From the NCBI GenBank assembly GCA_025362235.1, contig JANYGZ010000005.1, forward strand, positions 1 through 64,000: a stretch of DNA of 64,000 nt, written 5' to 3'. The notes under the pieces are model-generated. The model had not been told where the DNA came from. It saw nothing but the letters and a program-made list of their open reading frames with translations, and searched no databases. Shown here in pieces: positions 24,618 through 33,031 of this stretch; the stretch's first letter is position 1, and each line of letters begins with the position of its first letter. Source of the DNA: Ferruginibacter sp. Lineage in GTDB: Bacteria > Bacteroidota > Bacteroidia > Chitinophagales > Chitinophagaceae. The position numbers and the translations under genes were made by a program.

Positions 24618-25870
24618 ATGCTTCATTTTGAATTTGGCTTTTACAGTTCGCTCCTGCTGATTTTTTTTATACATGGCTTGGTATATGCCATACTGCTATA
24701 CCGCAAAGGCATCAAAAACGAAAGCAACGCCGATAAATGGCTTGGTATATTTTTGCTGCTCTGCATTCTGTACATCACACCCTGGATGGTGGGCTTTGCC
24801 GGCTGGTACGATAACCAGCCTTACAGGGATTTCCTGTTTTATTTTCCGTTTCAGCATTTGTTTTTTATAGGCCCGGTTATATTTTTTTATGTGCAAAGCC
24901 TGCTTAACCCTGCTTTTAAATTTGGCAAGAAAGAGTGGCTTCACCTGGTGCCAGGTATATTATATCTATTGTTTAGCCTCACCATGTATGTAACAGATAA
25001 AATTATTTTGAAAAAATATTTTTTTCTCGCTGGAGAAACTGACCCAGATTTTGACAGTTGGTATCAGTATGCGGGTTTTATCTCTATGCTGTTTTATTTT
25101 TTATTGAGCCTGCGGTATTATAGGATATACCGCAAAATGATTGTCCAGGTTATTAGTTATGCAGACATTGTTTTGTTCAGGTGGGTACAAAAGTTTTTGA
25201 TTGCCTTTTTATGTATGCTGCTGCTGAGGCTGATTTTTTTGCAGGCATGCAAATACCGGCATTTAAAAAGCTGGCATATACAGGCCCGTGGTGGGAATAT
25301 TTTTCTTTTGCTATTGTGTTCTATTATATCGCCATCACTGGCTATTCCAATTCAATTGAGGCGAAGATTTCTTTTAAAATAAACCTGTTACAGGATAAGA
25401 AAGCGACTTTACTGCTGCCTCCTGTTTCATATAATAAAGGCAATAATTTTATTGAAGAAGCCGAACTGATTGAAATTGATATTGAAGAAAGTAAAAAAGA
25501 AAATATCAATAATAGCCACTTATTTGCAAGCGAATGGCGGCCAAAAATTCTTCAGTTGATACATACTGAAAAAATTTATGAAGATGCTGAACTATCACTG
25601 ACACAAATGGCAAAGCAGTTGCAAACCAATCCCAGCATACTTTCCAAAGCCATCAACCAGGGGTTTGATATGAGCTTTAATGATTTTATAAATCAATATC
25701 GTATTGAAGCTGTAAAAGAAAAGCTGATAGCTGGTGAGCAAAAAACACAAACACTATTGGGTATTGCTTACGATTGCGGCTTTAATTCAAAAGCTACTTT
25801 TAACAGGGCCTTTAAAAAGGCCACCAGGCAAAGCCCGAAGGACTGGATAAAACAGCAAATTATTAAGTAA
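24618..25870 (+). pseudogene. AraC-family regulator with membrane N-terminus, split by a frameshift
   Basis: Two overlapping frames together make one protein of about 417 residues. The first (from 24618) has about six hydrophobic helices (for example LLIFFIHGLVYAILLY, FLFYFPFQHLFFIGPVIFFY); the second contains the last helix (EYFSFAIVFYYIAITGY) and ends with an AraC-type double helix-turn-helix (LSLTQMAKQLQTNPSILSKAIN, then LLGIAYDCGFNSKATFNRAFKKATRQSPKDW). The break is at the run of seven T at 25234-25240: eight T would restore LRLIFFAGMQIP and join the frames. It may be a true mutation, a sequencing error or transcriptional slippage. The gene converges on the S41 peptidase operon. Confidence 0.82.
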
Positions 25871-25986
25871 CAAAAACCGGTAAACTAAATTTATTTTCAG
25901 GTACAGTATTAAAATGGCGGAGAAGCAGAAAATCAATACCACTTCTCCGCAAGAAATCAAGAAATAAAAGCATGGCTATATTATAA

Positions 25987-27522
25987 CTATTTATTTTGTT
26001 GTATCAGCCGTTTTGCAAACTCCACTTCTGTATCCACGCCTTGTATTTTATCCTGTATAGTTGGTATCACTTTGTAATCAAGCACAGCGGGTAATTTTTT
26101 GGCATAAGGTTTATCGCCGCTGCCGGTAACAGCTACATGTAAAATAAGTTTACTATTGGGTAATGCAAGTTCTACACTCCAGCCGCCACTGCCCACACCA
26201 GCCTGTTCATCATCTCCATTTTGTTCGCCAATTACTTTTAAGTTGTTGCCATCTTTATCCATCAGGTAATTGAGTTTACCAGCGAAAGCAAAGCCCGCAG
26301 AAAAAGTAAGCCCGTTTTGTAACAAATAAACCTTGCCGTTGTAAGCATTCTTTTGCAGTTCTCTTCCCTTTGTATCACCTTCTGTATATTGCGGCTTCAG
26401 TTTAAATCTGCCATCTGGCATTTTATCTAAAAGGGCAGATGGATTATTTTTAAATAGTTGCAGCAACTGCCGGTTTTCATCATTTTGTATTACATACTTA
26501 ATGTAGGTGAACGTATCGCTTTGAAAATAGGGTAGGCCAGCGCCTTTATCCGCAGGAATAGCTTTGAAATAACTTGTCGTTGTCATCCAATCATCACCGC
26601 CCTCATTATTACGCACATCAACAATTAAATTTTTAACGTCATCATTTTTTATTTGTGCAAATATATTCCCTAAAATACTATCAAACTTTTCGCCGCCTTG
26701 CTCAATACGGAAAGTAGAAAACGTTTCTAATTTTAAATACCCGGTTTTTTGTTTTGCATCCAGCAGTTTATAATCAACCAATTTACTCCAATAATTAATG
26801 TCTTTGCCATTTTGCTTTTTGTATTCTTCCGCTATTATTTGCGGCAGCACAGCATCCACCTTTACATCTATTTTCTTTTTTTGGTTGAAGGGTATTATTT
26901 CAATTGTATAAGTAAGCGGGTTACCAAACAGCATTTGGTACAGGTAATGAAATTGGTAGTATTCTCCCATTACTGCATACTTAAAGGTTTCATTATTACC
27001 GTTGGCGAAAATATATTGCTTTAATACATTCGTTATTTGCTGTATTGTTTTGCCATTAATCAGCAGTACTTCGCTGCCATTGTTTATGGTTTTATTACTG
27101 CTGCAGTTATTGATAATGTACAATCCGTTACCTAAAAATTTCAATGCAAAAGGCAGGTACCTGTTACTTTTGTGCAGTGTGCTGATGCGGTAAGCAATAC
27201 CCTGCTCGCCTTTATAATCCACACCATCATGCCCGTGCTTTAGCGCTGCCATGCAATAGCGTATTTTTAAATAAAACTGTTCCGGGTCTTCGCCTTCTTT
27301 TAAAGTGGTATACACAGAATCGTACAGTGCAGTAAACCGCTGCGGCGTAATAAACCAATATACACCAGCGTGCATTTCTTGCATGCTTGTTTTAAAGATG
27401 GTAAAATCTTCCTGCTGCTGTGCAAGGGTTAGTTGCTGCGCCTGCACTTTGGTATTAAGTAGAAAAAAAAGTGAAATACATACAATTAACTGCCAGCGTT
27501 TTCTTGCAAATTGAATCTTCAT
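25987..27522 (-). CDS. Exported S41-family (tail-specific protease-like) peptidase
   Basis: A 511-residue exported protein (signal peptide to KVQAQ). The C-terminal S41 catalytic core is recognisable by NLIVDVRNNEGGDDW (residues about 295-310) and by YLLQNGLTFSAGFAFAG, in which the serine of FSAG is the expected nucleophile. No PDZ domain is evident, placing it with the short, tricorn-core-like S41 proteins of Bacteroidota rather than with CtpA. Substrate unknown. It is the last gene of a four-gene minus-strand operon beginning at 28751, and its start overlaps the stop of the preceding lipoprotein gene by one base (TAATG). Confidence 0.85.
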   Translation of the reverse strand: MKIQFARKRWQLIVCISLFFLLNTKVQAQQLTLAQQQEDFTIFKTSMQEMHAGVYWFITPQRFTALYDSVYTTLKEGEDPEQFYLKIRYCMAALKHGHDGVDYKGEQGIAYRISTLHKSNRYLPFALKFLGNGLYIINNCSSNKTINNGSEVLLINGKTIQQITNVLKQYIFANGNNETFKYAVMGEYYQFHYLYQMLFGNPLTYTIEIIPFNQKKKIDVKVDAVLPQIIAEEYKKQNGKDINYWSKLVDYKLLDAKQKTGYLKLETFSTFRIEQGGEKFDSILGNIFAQIKNDDVKNLIVDVRNNEGGDDWMTTTSYFKAIPADKGAGLPYFQSDTFTYIKYVIQNDENRQLLQLFKNNPSALLDKMPDGRFKLKPQYTEGDTKGRELQKNAYNGKVYLLQNGLTFSAGFAFAGKLNYLMDKDGNNLKVIGEQNGDDEQAGVGSGGWSVELALPNSKLILHVAVTGSGDKPYAKKLPAVLDYKVIPTIQDKIQGVDTEVEFAKRLIQQNK

Positions 27523-27878
27523 TATTCTGCTATTTTATAAGTGATTGTAAAAATATTGTTATTAAAATTTTTAATAAATAAATGACCGTCTGCGGATATG
27601 GTTATATCGAGACTGCTGTTTGCAAGTAAAGAGGGGTTCACCCATTTTTCGTTACCATCGCTTTTTACCTGGTATAACTCCACGGATTGATTGGGCGATG
27701 CATTGGTAAGCGTAACGGTAAAGCTGCCATGCTTTACATTTTGCCACATCCTGTATTCCCCTTTTGAAGGAATTTCGATAGAACCGTTTTTAGGCTCAAT
27801 ATTAGTAATGCTATGTGAGGAAGAACAACCGATAAATACACTGCTGCAAAGCAGTAAAATTGCAAATAACTGTTTCAT
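27522..27878 (-). CDS. Small lipoprotein of unknown function
   Basis: A 118-residue predicted lipoprotein: MKQLFAILLLCSSVFIGC ends in a lipobox with Cys18, followed by serine-rich SSSH. The mature part is about 100 residues of beta strands (GSFTVTLTNASPNQSVELYQV, SSLDITISADGHLFIKN), resembling an emp24/GOLD- or jelly-roll-like sandwich without a family I can name. It is third in the DoxX-lipoprotein-lipoprotein-S41 operon and may hold or present a substrate for the peptidase at the membrane; that is inference. Confidence 0.72.
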   Translation of the reverse strand: MKQLFAILLLCSSVFIGCSSSHSITNIEPKNGSIEIPSKGEYRMWQNVKHGSFTVTLTNASPNQSVELYQVKSDGNEKWVNPSLLANSSLDITISADGHLFIKNFNNNIFTITYKIAE

Positions 27879-27906
27879 GTTTTTAATTTTTAAAATTGAT
27901 TAATAT

Positions 27907-28269
27907 TTATTGAGCTAAGTTGAATACTGCATTATAATAAGTGGTGTCTTTATCACTAAACACCAGTCTGCGGTTTGGCTGTTCTTTCAATTCAAAGTCG
28001 CCATTAACCGTAAATTTTATTTCAGCGAATTTGTAGCCGGTAAGGGTAGTGGCTGTTGCGGTATATAAACAATCTTTTACTACTGGCTTCATTTCAAAAT
28101 CGGCATCCCAGCTTAGTGGTTTGCCATTGCCACGGATGCCAACGGTTTTAATCTCTTTTATGTTTTGTACGGTTAAAGTAATTACAACCGTCTTTTTGTA
28201 TGCTTTCTGCACGCAACTGCCGGCAGACAACATCAGCAGGGTTATCAAAATGAGTTGATACTTTTTCAT
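27907..28269 (-). CDS. Small lipoprotein with starch-binding-like (CBM20/48-type) fold
   Basis: A 120-residue predicted lipoprotein, with lipobox LSAGSC and Cys19. The mature part follows the pattern of CBM20/48-like modules: VVITLTVQNIKEIKTVGIRG, PLSWD, then KFTVNGDFELKEQPNRRLVF ending in a beta strand. Such modules bind glycan or act as interaction domains, and several Bacteroidota use them next to peptidases or lactamases. The start codon overlaps the stop of the DoxX gene by 4 bp (ATGA), indicating translational coupling. Confidence 0.75.
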   Translation of the reverse strand: MKKYQLILITLLMLSAGSCVQKAYKKTVVITLTVQNIKEIKTVGIRGNGKPLSWDADFEMKPVVKDCLYTATATTLTGYKFAEIKFTVNGDFELKEQPNRRLVFSDKDTTYYNAVFNLAQ

Positions 28270-28751
28270 GATTTCAATTTTTTAGAGATGAGATAATCGA
28301 TGCCAAAACGGCCGCTGCCCAGTATCATTGTAAACAGGCTTACCCAGGCAAAGCCCAATGCAGGCAACATATTCCAGGCGCCATTGCCCCACTGTTGTAA
28401 AAAGACTGCTACTAACATGGTGCAAAGAATTAGAAAAGAGAAAGCCCTTGTTTGCAAACCGACTATTAAAAAAATGCCGCCGACTGCTTCGCTGAAAGCA
28501 CCCATCCACGCAAAAAATACCGGGAATATTTTAAAGATGCCGCCGTACTGAGCCACATCATTGGGAAACCAGAAAGCCACTTCAAAAAAACCAAGGTTAT
28601 TGCCTGCAGGGCTCCAAGGCAACCCAAATTTTGCAGCGCCAAAATCTGATGCCAGCAGGTAGCCACAAACCAATCTCGGTATCAGCAAAATGGCATCCTG
28701 CCACCAGGCAGGCATTATTATCGGGTGGGTGAGGCGGTGAAAAATTTTCAT
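28266..28751 (-). CDS. DoxX-family membrane protein
   Basis: A 161-residue protein with four membrane helices and the DoxX pattern: ILLIPRLVCGYLLASDFGAAKFG, then FFAWMGAFSEAVGGIFLIVGLQTRAFSFLILCTMLVA. DoxX-type proteins are linked to quinone/redox or thiol stress functions in several bacteria, but the family is not well defined. First gene of the operon down to 25987; the perfect palindrome at 28818-28856 lies about 65 bp upstream of its start. Confidence 0.82.
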   Translation of the reverse strand: MKIFHRLTHPIIMPAWWQDAILLIPRLVCGYLLASDFGAAKFGLPWSPAGNNLGFFEVAFWFPNDVAQYGGIFKIFPVFFAWMGAFSEAVGGIFLIVGLQTRAFSFLILCTMLVAVFLQQWGNGAWNMLPALGFAWVSLFTMILGSGRFGIDYLISKKLKS

Positions 28752-28817
28752 GTCTTTATTTTATGTGATTATTGATGATGCAAGATTAAAACAGTAAAAA
28801 GTTGCTAACGCCTCATA

Positions 28818-28856
28818 TCATTTTTTGAGACATTAATAAGTGGTCTCAAAAAATGA
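28818..28856. promoter_or_regulatory. Perfect 14-bp inverted repeat upstream of the DoxX operon
   Basis: TCATTTTTTGAGAC (28818-28831) and GTCTCAAAAAATGA (28843-28856) are exact reverse complements separated by 11 bp. It lies 67 bp upstream of the DoxX start in the 399-bp gap 28752-29150. It has no terminator-like T run after the stem on either strand in the right place, so an operator is more likely than a terminator. The rest of the gap shows no gene; AT-rich sequence continues to 29150. Confidence 0.6.
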
Positions 28857-29150
28857 AAGGCTTTACTGTATTGCATTTTAGTAGCAAATTTTTTTACACA
28901 AACTGATTTGATACCTCAAAAGGGCTTTTTTTCTTTCTAAAACTTAACACCACTAAAAATATATAATACGGAACGCCAGATGAATTCAGTGTTGTTTTTC
29001 CTTACCAGTTATTTGAACTGTTTCTGTGGCTTGATAAAAACAGGTGCATATTGCTAATTTTCGCAAATGTCCGCAATTGGCTTTTGTAGTTTTAACTTAA
29101 TAGCAGTCGACTAAAAGTTAAATGGGGATATAGTTTATACAGACCTCATT

Positions 29151-29912
29151 TTAGATTAGCAATGAAGGCCAGGTTTGTGAAGCAAGTTTTTTTATTCTTA
29201 AAGGCATCTTCACTTTCACATCTGAGCCTTTGGCAAGAAATACTGATACTGGTGTTACATTTTCAATAAAAGGAACAAAGGCTGCACCATAAAGTTTTTC
29301 AACATCGCAGGTAAGTTTGTATTCTTTTACAGGATACACCTGCCAGCGTGGATGTTCCAAAGAATACTCAATGGTAGTTTTGCTGTTTAGTTTATTATAA
29401 CCATAGTAATGTTCAAAAATAAATTCTTCTGCTGAACCCAGAGCTATATCCTGCAATACAGTATCGGCTTTTAGCCACATAGAGTTCCATTGCTGCTCTT
29501 TCTTTTTCCAGCTATATTCCACTTCCAACTGTTCATTTACCTGGCTGATGATATGGTACATTTTCGCGGTACTGTAATGTTCGTTATAAAAAAAATTGGC
29601 CATACCAGCTACTAAAAACTGAGGCACTATCTCTGAAATAAAGCCAACACCTCTTCGCCATTCTTTACCATCAAAATATTTAATATAGTAACGCAGGTTT
29701 ACTTCTTCAAAATTTATAAAGCCCGGCCATTTAATGCCCAGCACGCTGGTGTTGTTAAATAAAAACCCAACCATACTCATCATCGCTTTGCCATTATAGA
29801 AATCTATCTCTGTGTAAGGTGGCAAATGTGGTTTTAATATCGCAGCATCCACTTCATAATTAAACATGGAAAGATATTCCCAGCGGGCTGATAAAAATAT
29901 TTTCGAAGCCAT
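29151..29912 (-). CDS. YqjF/DUF2071 family protein
   Basis: A 253-residue cytoplasmic protein of the DUF2071 family. The family opening is visible (LSARWEYLSMFNYEVDAAILKPHLP), followed by NFEEVNLRYYIKY and the VSVFLAKGSDVKV ending. Members have been tied to acetoacetate-decarboxylase-like folds and to stress-inducible genes such as yqjF, but no reaction is established. It starts 1 bp after the stop of a flavin reductase gene on the same strand (29914), so the two form an operon that diverges from the photolyase cluster at 30605. Confidence 0.82.
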   Translation of the reverse strand: MASKIFLSARWEYLSMFNYEVDAAILKPHLPPYTEIDFYNGKAMMSMVGFLFNNTSVLGIKWPGFINFEEVNLRYYIKYFDGKEWRRGVGFISEIVPQFLVAGMANFFYNEHYSTAKMYHIISQVNEQLEVEYSWKKKEQQWNSMWLKADTVLQDIALGSAEEFIFEHYYGYNKLNSKTTIEYSLEHPRWQVYPVKEYKLTCDVEKLYGAAFVPFIENVTPVSVFLAKGSDVKVKMPLRIKKLASQTWPSLLI

Positions 29913-29913
29913 A

Positions 29914-30549
29914 CTAACTTATTTTTTGTGGTTGAACGCCAGGCTTTGCATACGAAAAACGCTTTATTAACCCTGTTGTATAGTATCCGTCAATGCCATT
30001 GCTGCAGATAGAAGCTGCTTTATCCAGGTGAAGAAAACCATCTTCAGAAACAATGTCATTGTCAATTTGTATGGAAATAATTTTTCCAATCACCAAAAAG
30101 GTATCATTTATTTCGATGGGAATAATCTGTTGAAGCGATAATGCATATTTAATACTGCTTTCTTTTACAAAAGGCGCAGCAATATTTTCCTGAAACTCCT
30201 GTGTCAATCCCACTTCTTCAAATTCACTGATACCTGCTTCGTATTTAGCACTTGTTTGATGCGCCAGTTCTACAAAAGAAGGATGGATATGATTGATGGT
30301 GTAAACCTTCGTTGCCTCAATATTAGCTAGCGTATGTGGCGCTGCTTTTACAGGCCGGTTGATATAGCCAACCAACGGCGGATTGGAACCTATGTGTACA
30401 ATACTGCTGAAAATGCCAAGGTTGGTTTGCCCCAGCTCGTTTACAGTACCAATAAGGTTTACAGACTTAAAGCCCGTAAGGCTGTTGATAAAGTTAGCCC
30501 GGTAAAAACGTTCCCATGATTCTATTTCTTTATTGTTGTAGGATGCCAT
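29914..30549 (-). CDS. Flavin reductase family protein (FMN-binding split barrel)
   Basis: A 211-residue protein with the flavin reductase-like split-barrel signatures: NLIGTVNELGQTNLGIFSSIVHIGSNPPLVGYINRP, then the short Asn/Ser-rich segment preceding TLANIEATKVYTINHI. Such enzymes reduce FMN with NAD(P)H or simply hold FMN. It is the first gene of the minus-strand pair and shares the 55-bp intergenic region with the divergently oriented photolyase, so a common light- or redox-linked control is plausible. A second, unrelated-length flavin reductase follows the photolyase at 32107. Confidence 0.85.
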   Translation of the reverse strand: MASYNNKEIESWERFYRANFINSLTGFKSVNLIGTVNELGQTNLGIFSSIVHIGSNPPLVGYINRPVKAAPHTLANIEATKVYTINHIHPSFVELAHQTSAKYEAGISEFEEVGLTQEFQENIAAPFVKESSIKYALSLQQIIPIEINDTFLVIGKIISIQIDNDIVSEDGFLHLDKAASICSNGIDGYYTTGLIKRFSYAKPGVQPQKIS

Positions 30550-30604
30550 TCTGGTAATTTATAAACAGTTAAACATTCATTACGCAAAATTGTTTTATAG
30601 CGAT

Positions 30605-32110
30605 ATGAAGTCAATCAGCCTGATTTTTCCACACCAGCTTTTTAAAGAACATCCTGCCTTGCAAAAAAAGAGAGAGGTGTACCTGGTGGAAGAACGGTTG
30701 TTTTTCAGACAGTATAATTTTCATCAACAAAAAATAATGCTGCACCGCTCCGGCATGAAGTTTTATGAGGCATGGCTCAACAAACAAAAGTATACCGTTC
30801 AATATATTGATACCACCGATGAACGAAATGATGTAACAAAATTGATTACATTTTTATCGCAACAAAAAATTACCAATATCCATATTGCAGATGTTGTGGA
30901 TTACTGGTTGACCAAACGCATCGGTGCTGCCTGTAAAAAACATGCAATAAAATTAACCGTTTATGCGTCGCCATCTTTTCTGAATACCATGGATGAAGTG
31001 GCTGATTATTTCAGTAAAAAGAAAACTTATTTTCAAACAGATTTTTATGTTCAGCAACGAAAGCAGCGTAAAATATTATTGGAAGCTGATGGTAAACCTA
31101 CGGGTGGTAAATGGACTTTTGATGCAGATAACAGGATGAAGTTTCCAAAAAAGGAAGTAGTGCCTACAGTTAATTTTCCTATAACAAACAGCTACATCAC
31201 AGAAGCAACAGAATATGTGCAGCAACATTTTCCTCAAAATTATGGAAGTGCGGGTGTCCCTCATTTTTTTGTAGCTACTTTTAAAGAAGCGGAAGAGTGG
31301 CTGAGTGATTTTTTGAAAAACCGCTTTGAAAAATTCGGGATGTATGAAGATTCGATTGTTGCTGATGAAAGTATTTTACATCACTCGGTGCTTACGCCCA
31401 TGCTCAACACCGGCTTATTAACGCCGCAGCAAATACTGGATGCTGTACTTCAGCATGCAGCCCAAAACAATATTCCCTTAAATTCATTGGAAGGTTTTAT
31501 TCGCCAGATTATTGGCTGGCGGGAATTTATCCGCATTGTATATCAACGGGAAGGCAGTAAACAACGTACCACTAACTACTGGAAGTTTACACGAAAAATC
31601 CCCAAAAGTTTTTGGACAGCAACCACCGGAATTGCTCCCATTGATATCACCATAAGGAAAGTTTTACAAACTGGTTATTGCCATCATATTGAAAGGCTGA
31701 TGGTGCTAGGGAATTTTATGCTGCTCTGTGAGTTTGACCCCGGTGAAGTATATCGGTGGTTTATGGAAATGTTTATTGATGCCTATGATTGGGTGATGGT
31801 ACCCAATGTATATGGTATGACACAGTTTGCGGATGGCGGATTGATGACTACCAAGCCCTACATTAGTGGCAGTAATTATTTGATGAAGATGAGTGACTAT
31901 CCTCCCCTCTCTACTTGGAGAGGGGCTGGGGGTGAGGTTTCCTGGCAGCAGGTATGGGATGGATTGTTTTGGCGTTTTATGCATGTACACAGAGATTTCT
32001 TTTTGCAAAACCAAAGGTTGGGTATGCTGGTAGGCACATTTGATAAAATGACGGATGAAAAAAGAAATACACATTTGGCAAATGCAGAAAAATATTTAAA
32101 CAGCTTATGA
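30605..32110 (+). CDS. Cryptochrome/photolyase-related protein (FeS-BCP/CryPro-like) with in-frame insertion
   Basis: A 501-residue flavoprotein. I prefer the ATG at 30605 (MKSISLIFPHQLF), because the five codons before it match nothing in the family. The N-terminal Rossmann domain (to about 130) is followed by the helical FAD domain with IRQIIGWREFIR, HHIERLMVLGNFMLL, and DWVMVPNVYGMTQFADGG. In the prokaryotic (6-4) photolyase branch a four-cysteine FeS site follows the serine-tyrosine of SNY/SDY; here the segment after MSDY is PPLSTWRGAGGEV, encoded by a dispersed repeat (31901-31938), and no CxxC is seen. The repair activity is therefore uncertain. Its stop overlaps the next start by 4 bp. 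Confidence 0.85.
   Translation: MKSISLIFPHQLFKEHPALQKKREVYLVEERLFFRQYNFHQQKIMLHRSGMKFYEAWLNKQKYTVQYIDTTDERNDVTKLITFLSQQKITNIHIADVVDYWLTKRIGAACKKHAIKLTVYASPSFLNTMDEVADYFSKKKTYFQTDFYVQQRKQRKILLEADGKPTGGKWTFDADNRMKFPKKEVVPTVNFPITNSYITEATEYVQQHFPQNYGSAGVPHFFVATFKEAEEWLSDFLKNRFEKFGMYEDSIVADESILHHSVLTPMLNTGLLTPQQILDAVLQHAAQNNIPLNSLEGFIRQIIGWREFIRIVYQREGSKQRTTNYWKFTRKIPKSFWTATTGIAPIDITIRKVLQTGYCHHIERLMVLGNFMLLCEFDPGEVYRWFMEMFIDAYDWVMVPNVYGMTQFADGGLMTTKPYISGSNYLMKMSDYPPLSTWRGAGGEVSWQQVWDGLFWRFMHVHRDFFLQNQRLGMLVGTFDKMTDEKRNTHLANAEKYLNSL
31901..31938 (-). repeat. Dispersed C-rich stem-loop repeat inserted in frame in the photolyase gene
   Basis: CCTCCCCTCTCTACTTGGAG followed by AGGGGCTGGGGGTGAGG: a CCCCTCTC/GAGAGGGG stem and the trailing CTGGGGGTGAGG block. 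Read on the minus strand it has the same block order as the element at 231-256. The reading frame is kept across it. Confidence 0.75.
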
Positions 32111-32589
32111 TAAGAAAGAGACCATGGAACCGGGTGAACCTGCCTGTGTATAGTATTAGCAGCAAAACGGCTGATAACAGCAACATGCACATCATCACCT
32201 ATGCTTCGCAGATAAGTATGCAGCCAAAGCGTTTTATCTGCGGCATTTATCATGGCACACAAACCTTATTAAATATAGAAGCATCGGGCGAATTTGTATT
32301 GCAATTGCTTGCAGATACCCAATGCCGGTTGATTGATTTGCTGGGCAAAAAATCGGGAAAAACCATTGATAAAATAAGCTGCCTGCAAAAGAGAAATGAG
32401 TTGATGGATTGGAATGATTTTTATGTTTTAAAAAACTGTTTGGCCGTTATGCAGCTAAAAGTAATCAGCCATTTTGAAGGGGGAGACCATAAAGGCTTTT
32501 TATGCGATGTGGTAGCATATAAAAATTTAAACGAAGGAAATGAGCTTACATTGGATACTTTAAGAGCGAAAAAATTGATCCGCATTTAA
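32107..32589 (+). CDS. Flavin reductase family protein coupled to the photolyase
   Basis: A 160-residue FMN-binding split-barrel protein: [43 protein letters not shown], then CDVVAY near the end. Length is typical of the flavin reductase-like domain. The ATG sits within the photolyase stop (ATGA overlap), so the two are translationally coupled. In photolyase clusters it may supply reduced flavin for photolyase or the downstream FAD protein; this is an inference from position. Confidence 0.82.
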   Translation: MIRKRPWNRVNLPVYSISSKTADNSNMHIITYASQISMQPKRFICGIYHGTQTLLNIEASGEFVLQLLADTQCRLIDLLGKKSGKTIDKISCLQKRNELMDWNDFYVLKNCLAVMQLKVISHFEGGDHKGFLCDVVAYKNLNEGNELTLDTLRAKKLIRI

Positions 32590-32590
32590 C

Positions 32591-32731
32591 ATGAAAAGGG
32601 TAAAAAAAGAAAACCTTCCAGTAAAAATATGTGTGGTATGTAACAAACCATTTAGCTGGCGAAAGAAATGGGAGAGGGTTTGGGAGGAAGTAAAATATTG
32701 TAGTGATAAATGCAGGATGAATAAAAAATAA
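32591..32731 (+). CDS. DUF2256 small zinc-ribbon-like protein
   Basis: A 46-residue protein: [20 protein letters not shown], then [18 protein letters not shown] and a terminal DKCRMNKK. Two CxxC/CxxxC pairs (CVVC and CSDKC) make a likely zinc site, and the pattern FxWRKKWxxxWxxVKYCSxxCR is the DUF2256 family. DUF2256 proteins are recurrent neighbours of photolyase/cryptochrome genes in bacteria, consistent with the position 1 bp after the flavin reductase stop. Function unknown. Confidence 0.85.
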   Translation: MKRVKKENLPVKICVVCNKPFSWRKKWERVWEEVKYCSDKCRMNKK

Positions 32732-32745
32732 ACAATAAACTCACA

Positions 32746-33030
32746 ATGACATTAGCAGATAATTTAAGTGCCGCAGATATTGACCGTATTATAGAAATGG
32801 CCTGGGAAGACCGGACTAGTTTTGAAGCAATAGAAATACAGTTTGGCTTAAAACAGCAGGATGTTATAAAACTGATGCGAAGGGAAATGCAGGTAGGCAG
32901 TTTTAAACTGTGGAGAGAAAGAACAAAGGGCCGCAGCACCAAACATGAAGCATTAAGAAGTGATGAAATAGGCAGGTTTAAATGCAGCCGCCAGAAAACA
33001 ATTACCCACAATAAAATCAGCAAGCGATAA
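32746..33030 (+). CDS. TIGR03643-type small helix-turn-helix-like protein
   Basis: A 94-residue protein with the conserved run IDRIIEMAWEDRTSFEAIEIQFGL and LRREM-type segment (VIKLMRREM), ending basic (CSRQKTITHNKISKR). I recognise the TIGR03643 family, commonly found beside photolyase genes; the helical pattern resembles a helix-turn-helix without a defined target. It lies 14 bp after the DUF2256 gene and 1 bp before the next photolyase-like gene, so it belongs to the same transcript. Confidence 0.82.
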   Translation: MTLADNLSAADIDRIIEMAWEDRTSFEAIEIQFGLKQQDVIKLMRREMQVGSFKLWRERTKGRSTKHEALRSDEIGRFKCSRQKTITHNKISKR

Positions 33031-33031
33031 T

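Noticed and set aside
31706-32262. Minus-strand frames with proline-rich peptides (PPAPLQ type)
   Set aside because: These peptides come from the antisense reading of the dispersed repeat at 31901-31938 within the photolyase gene.
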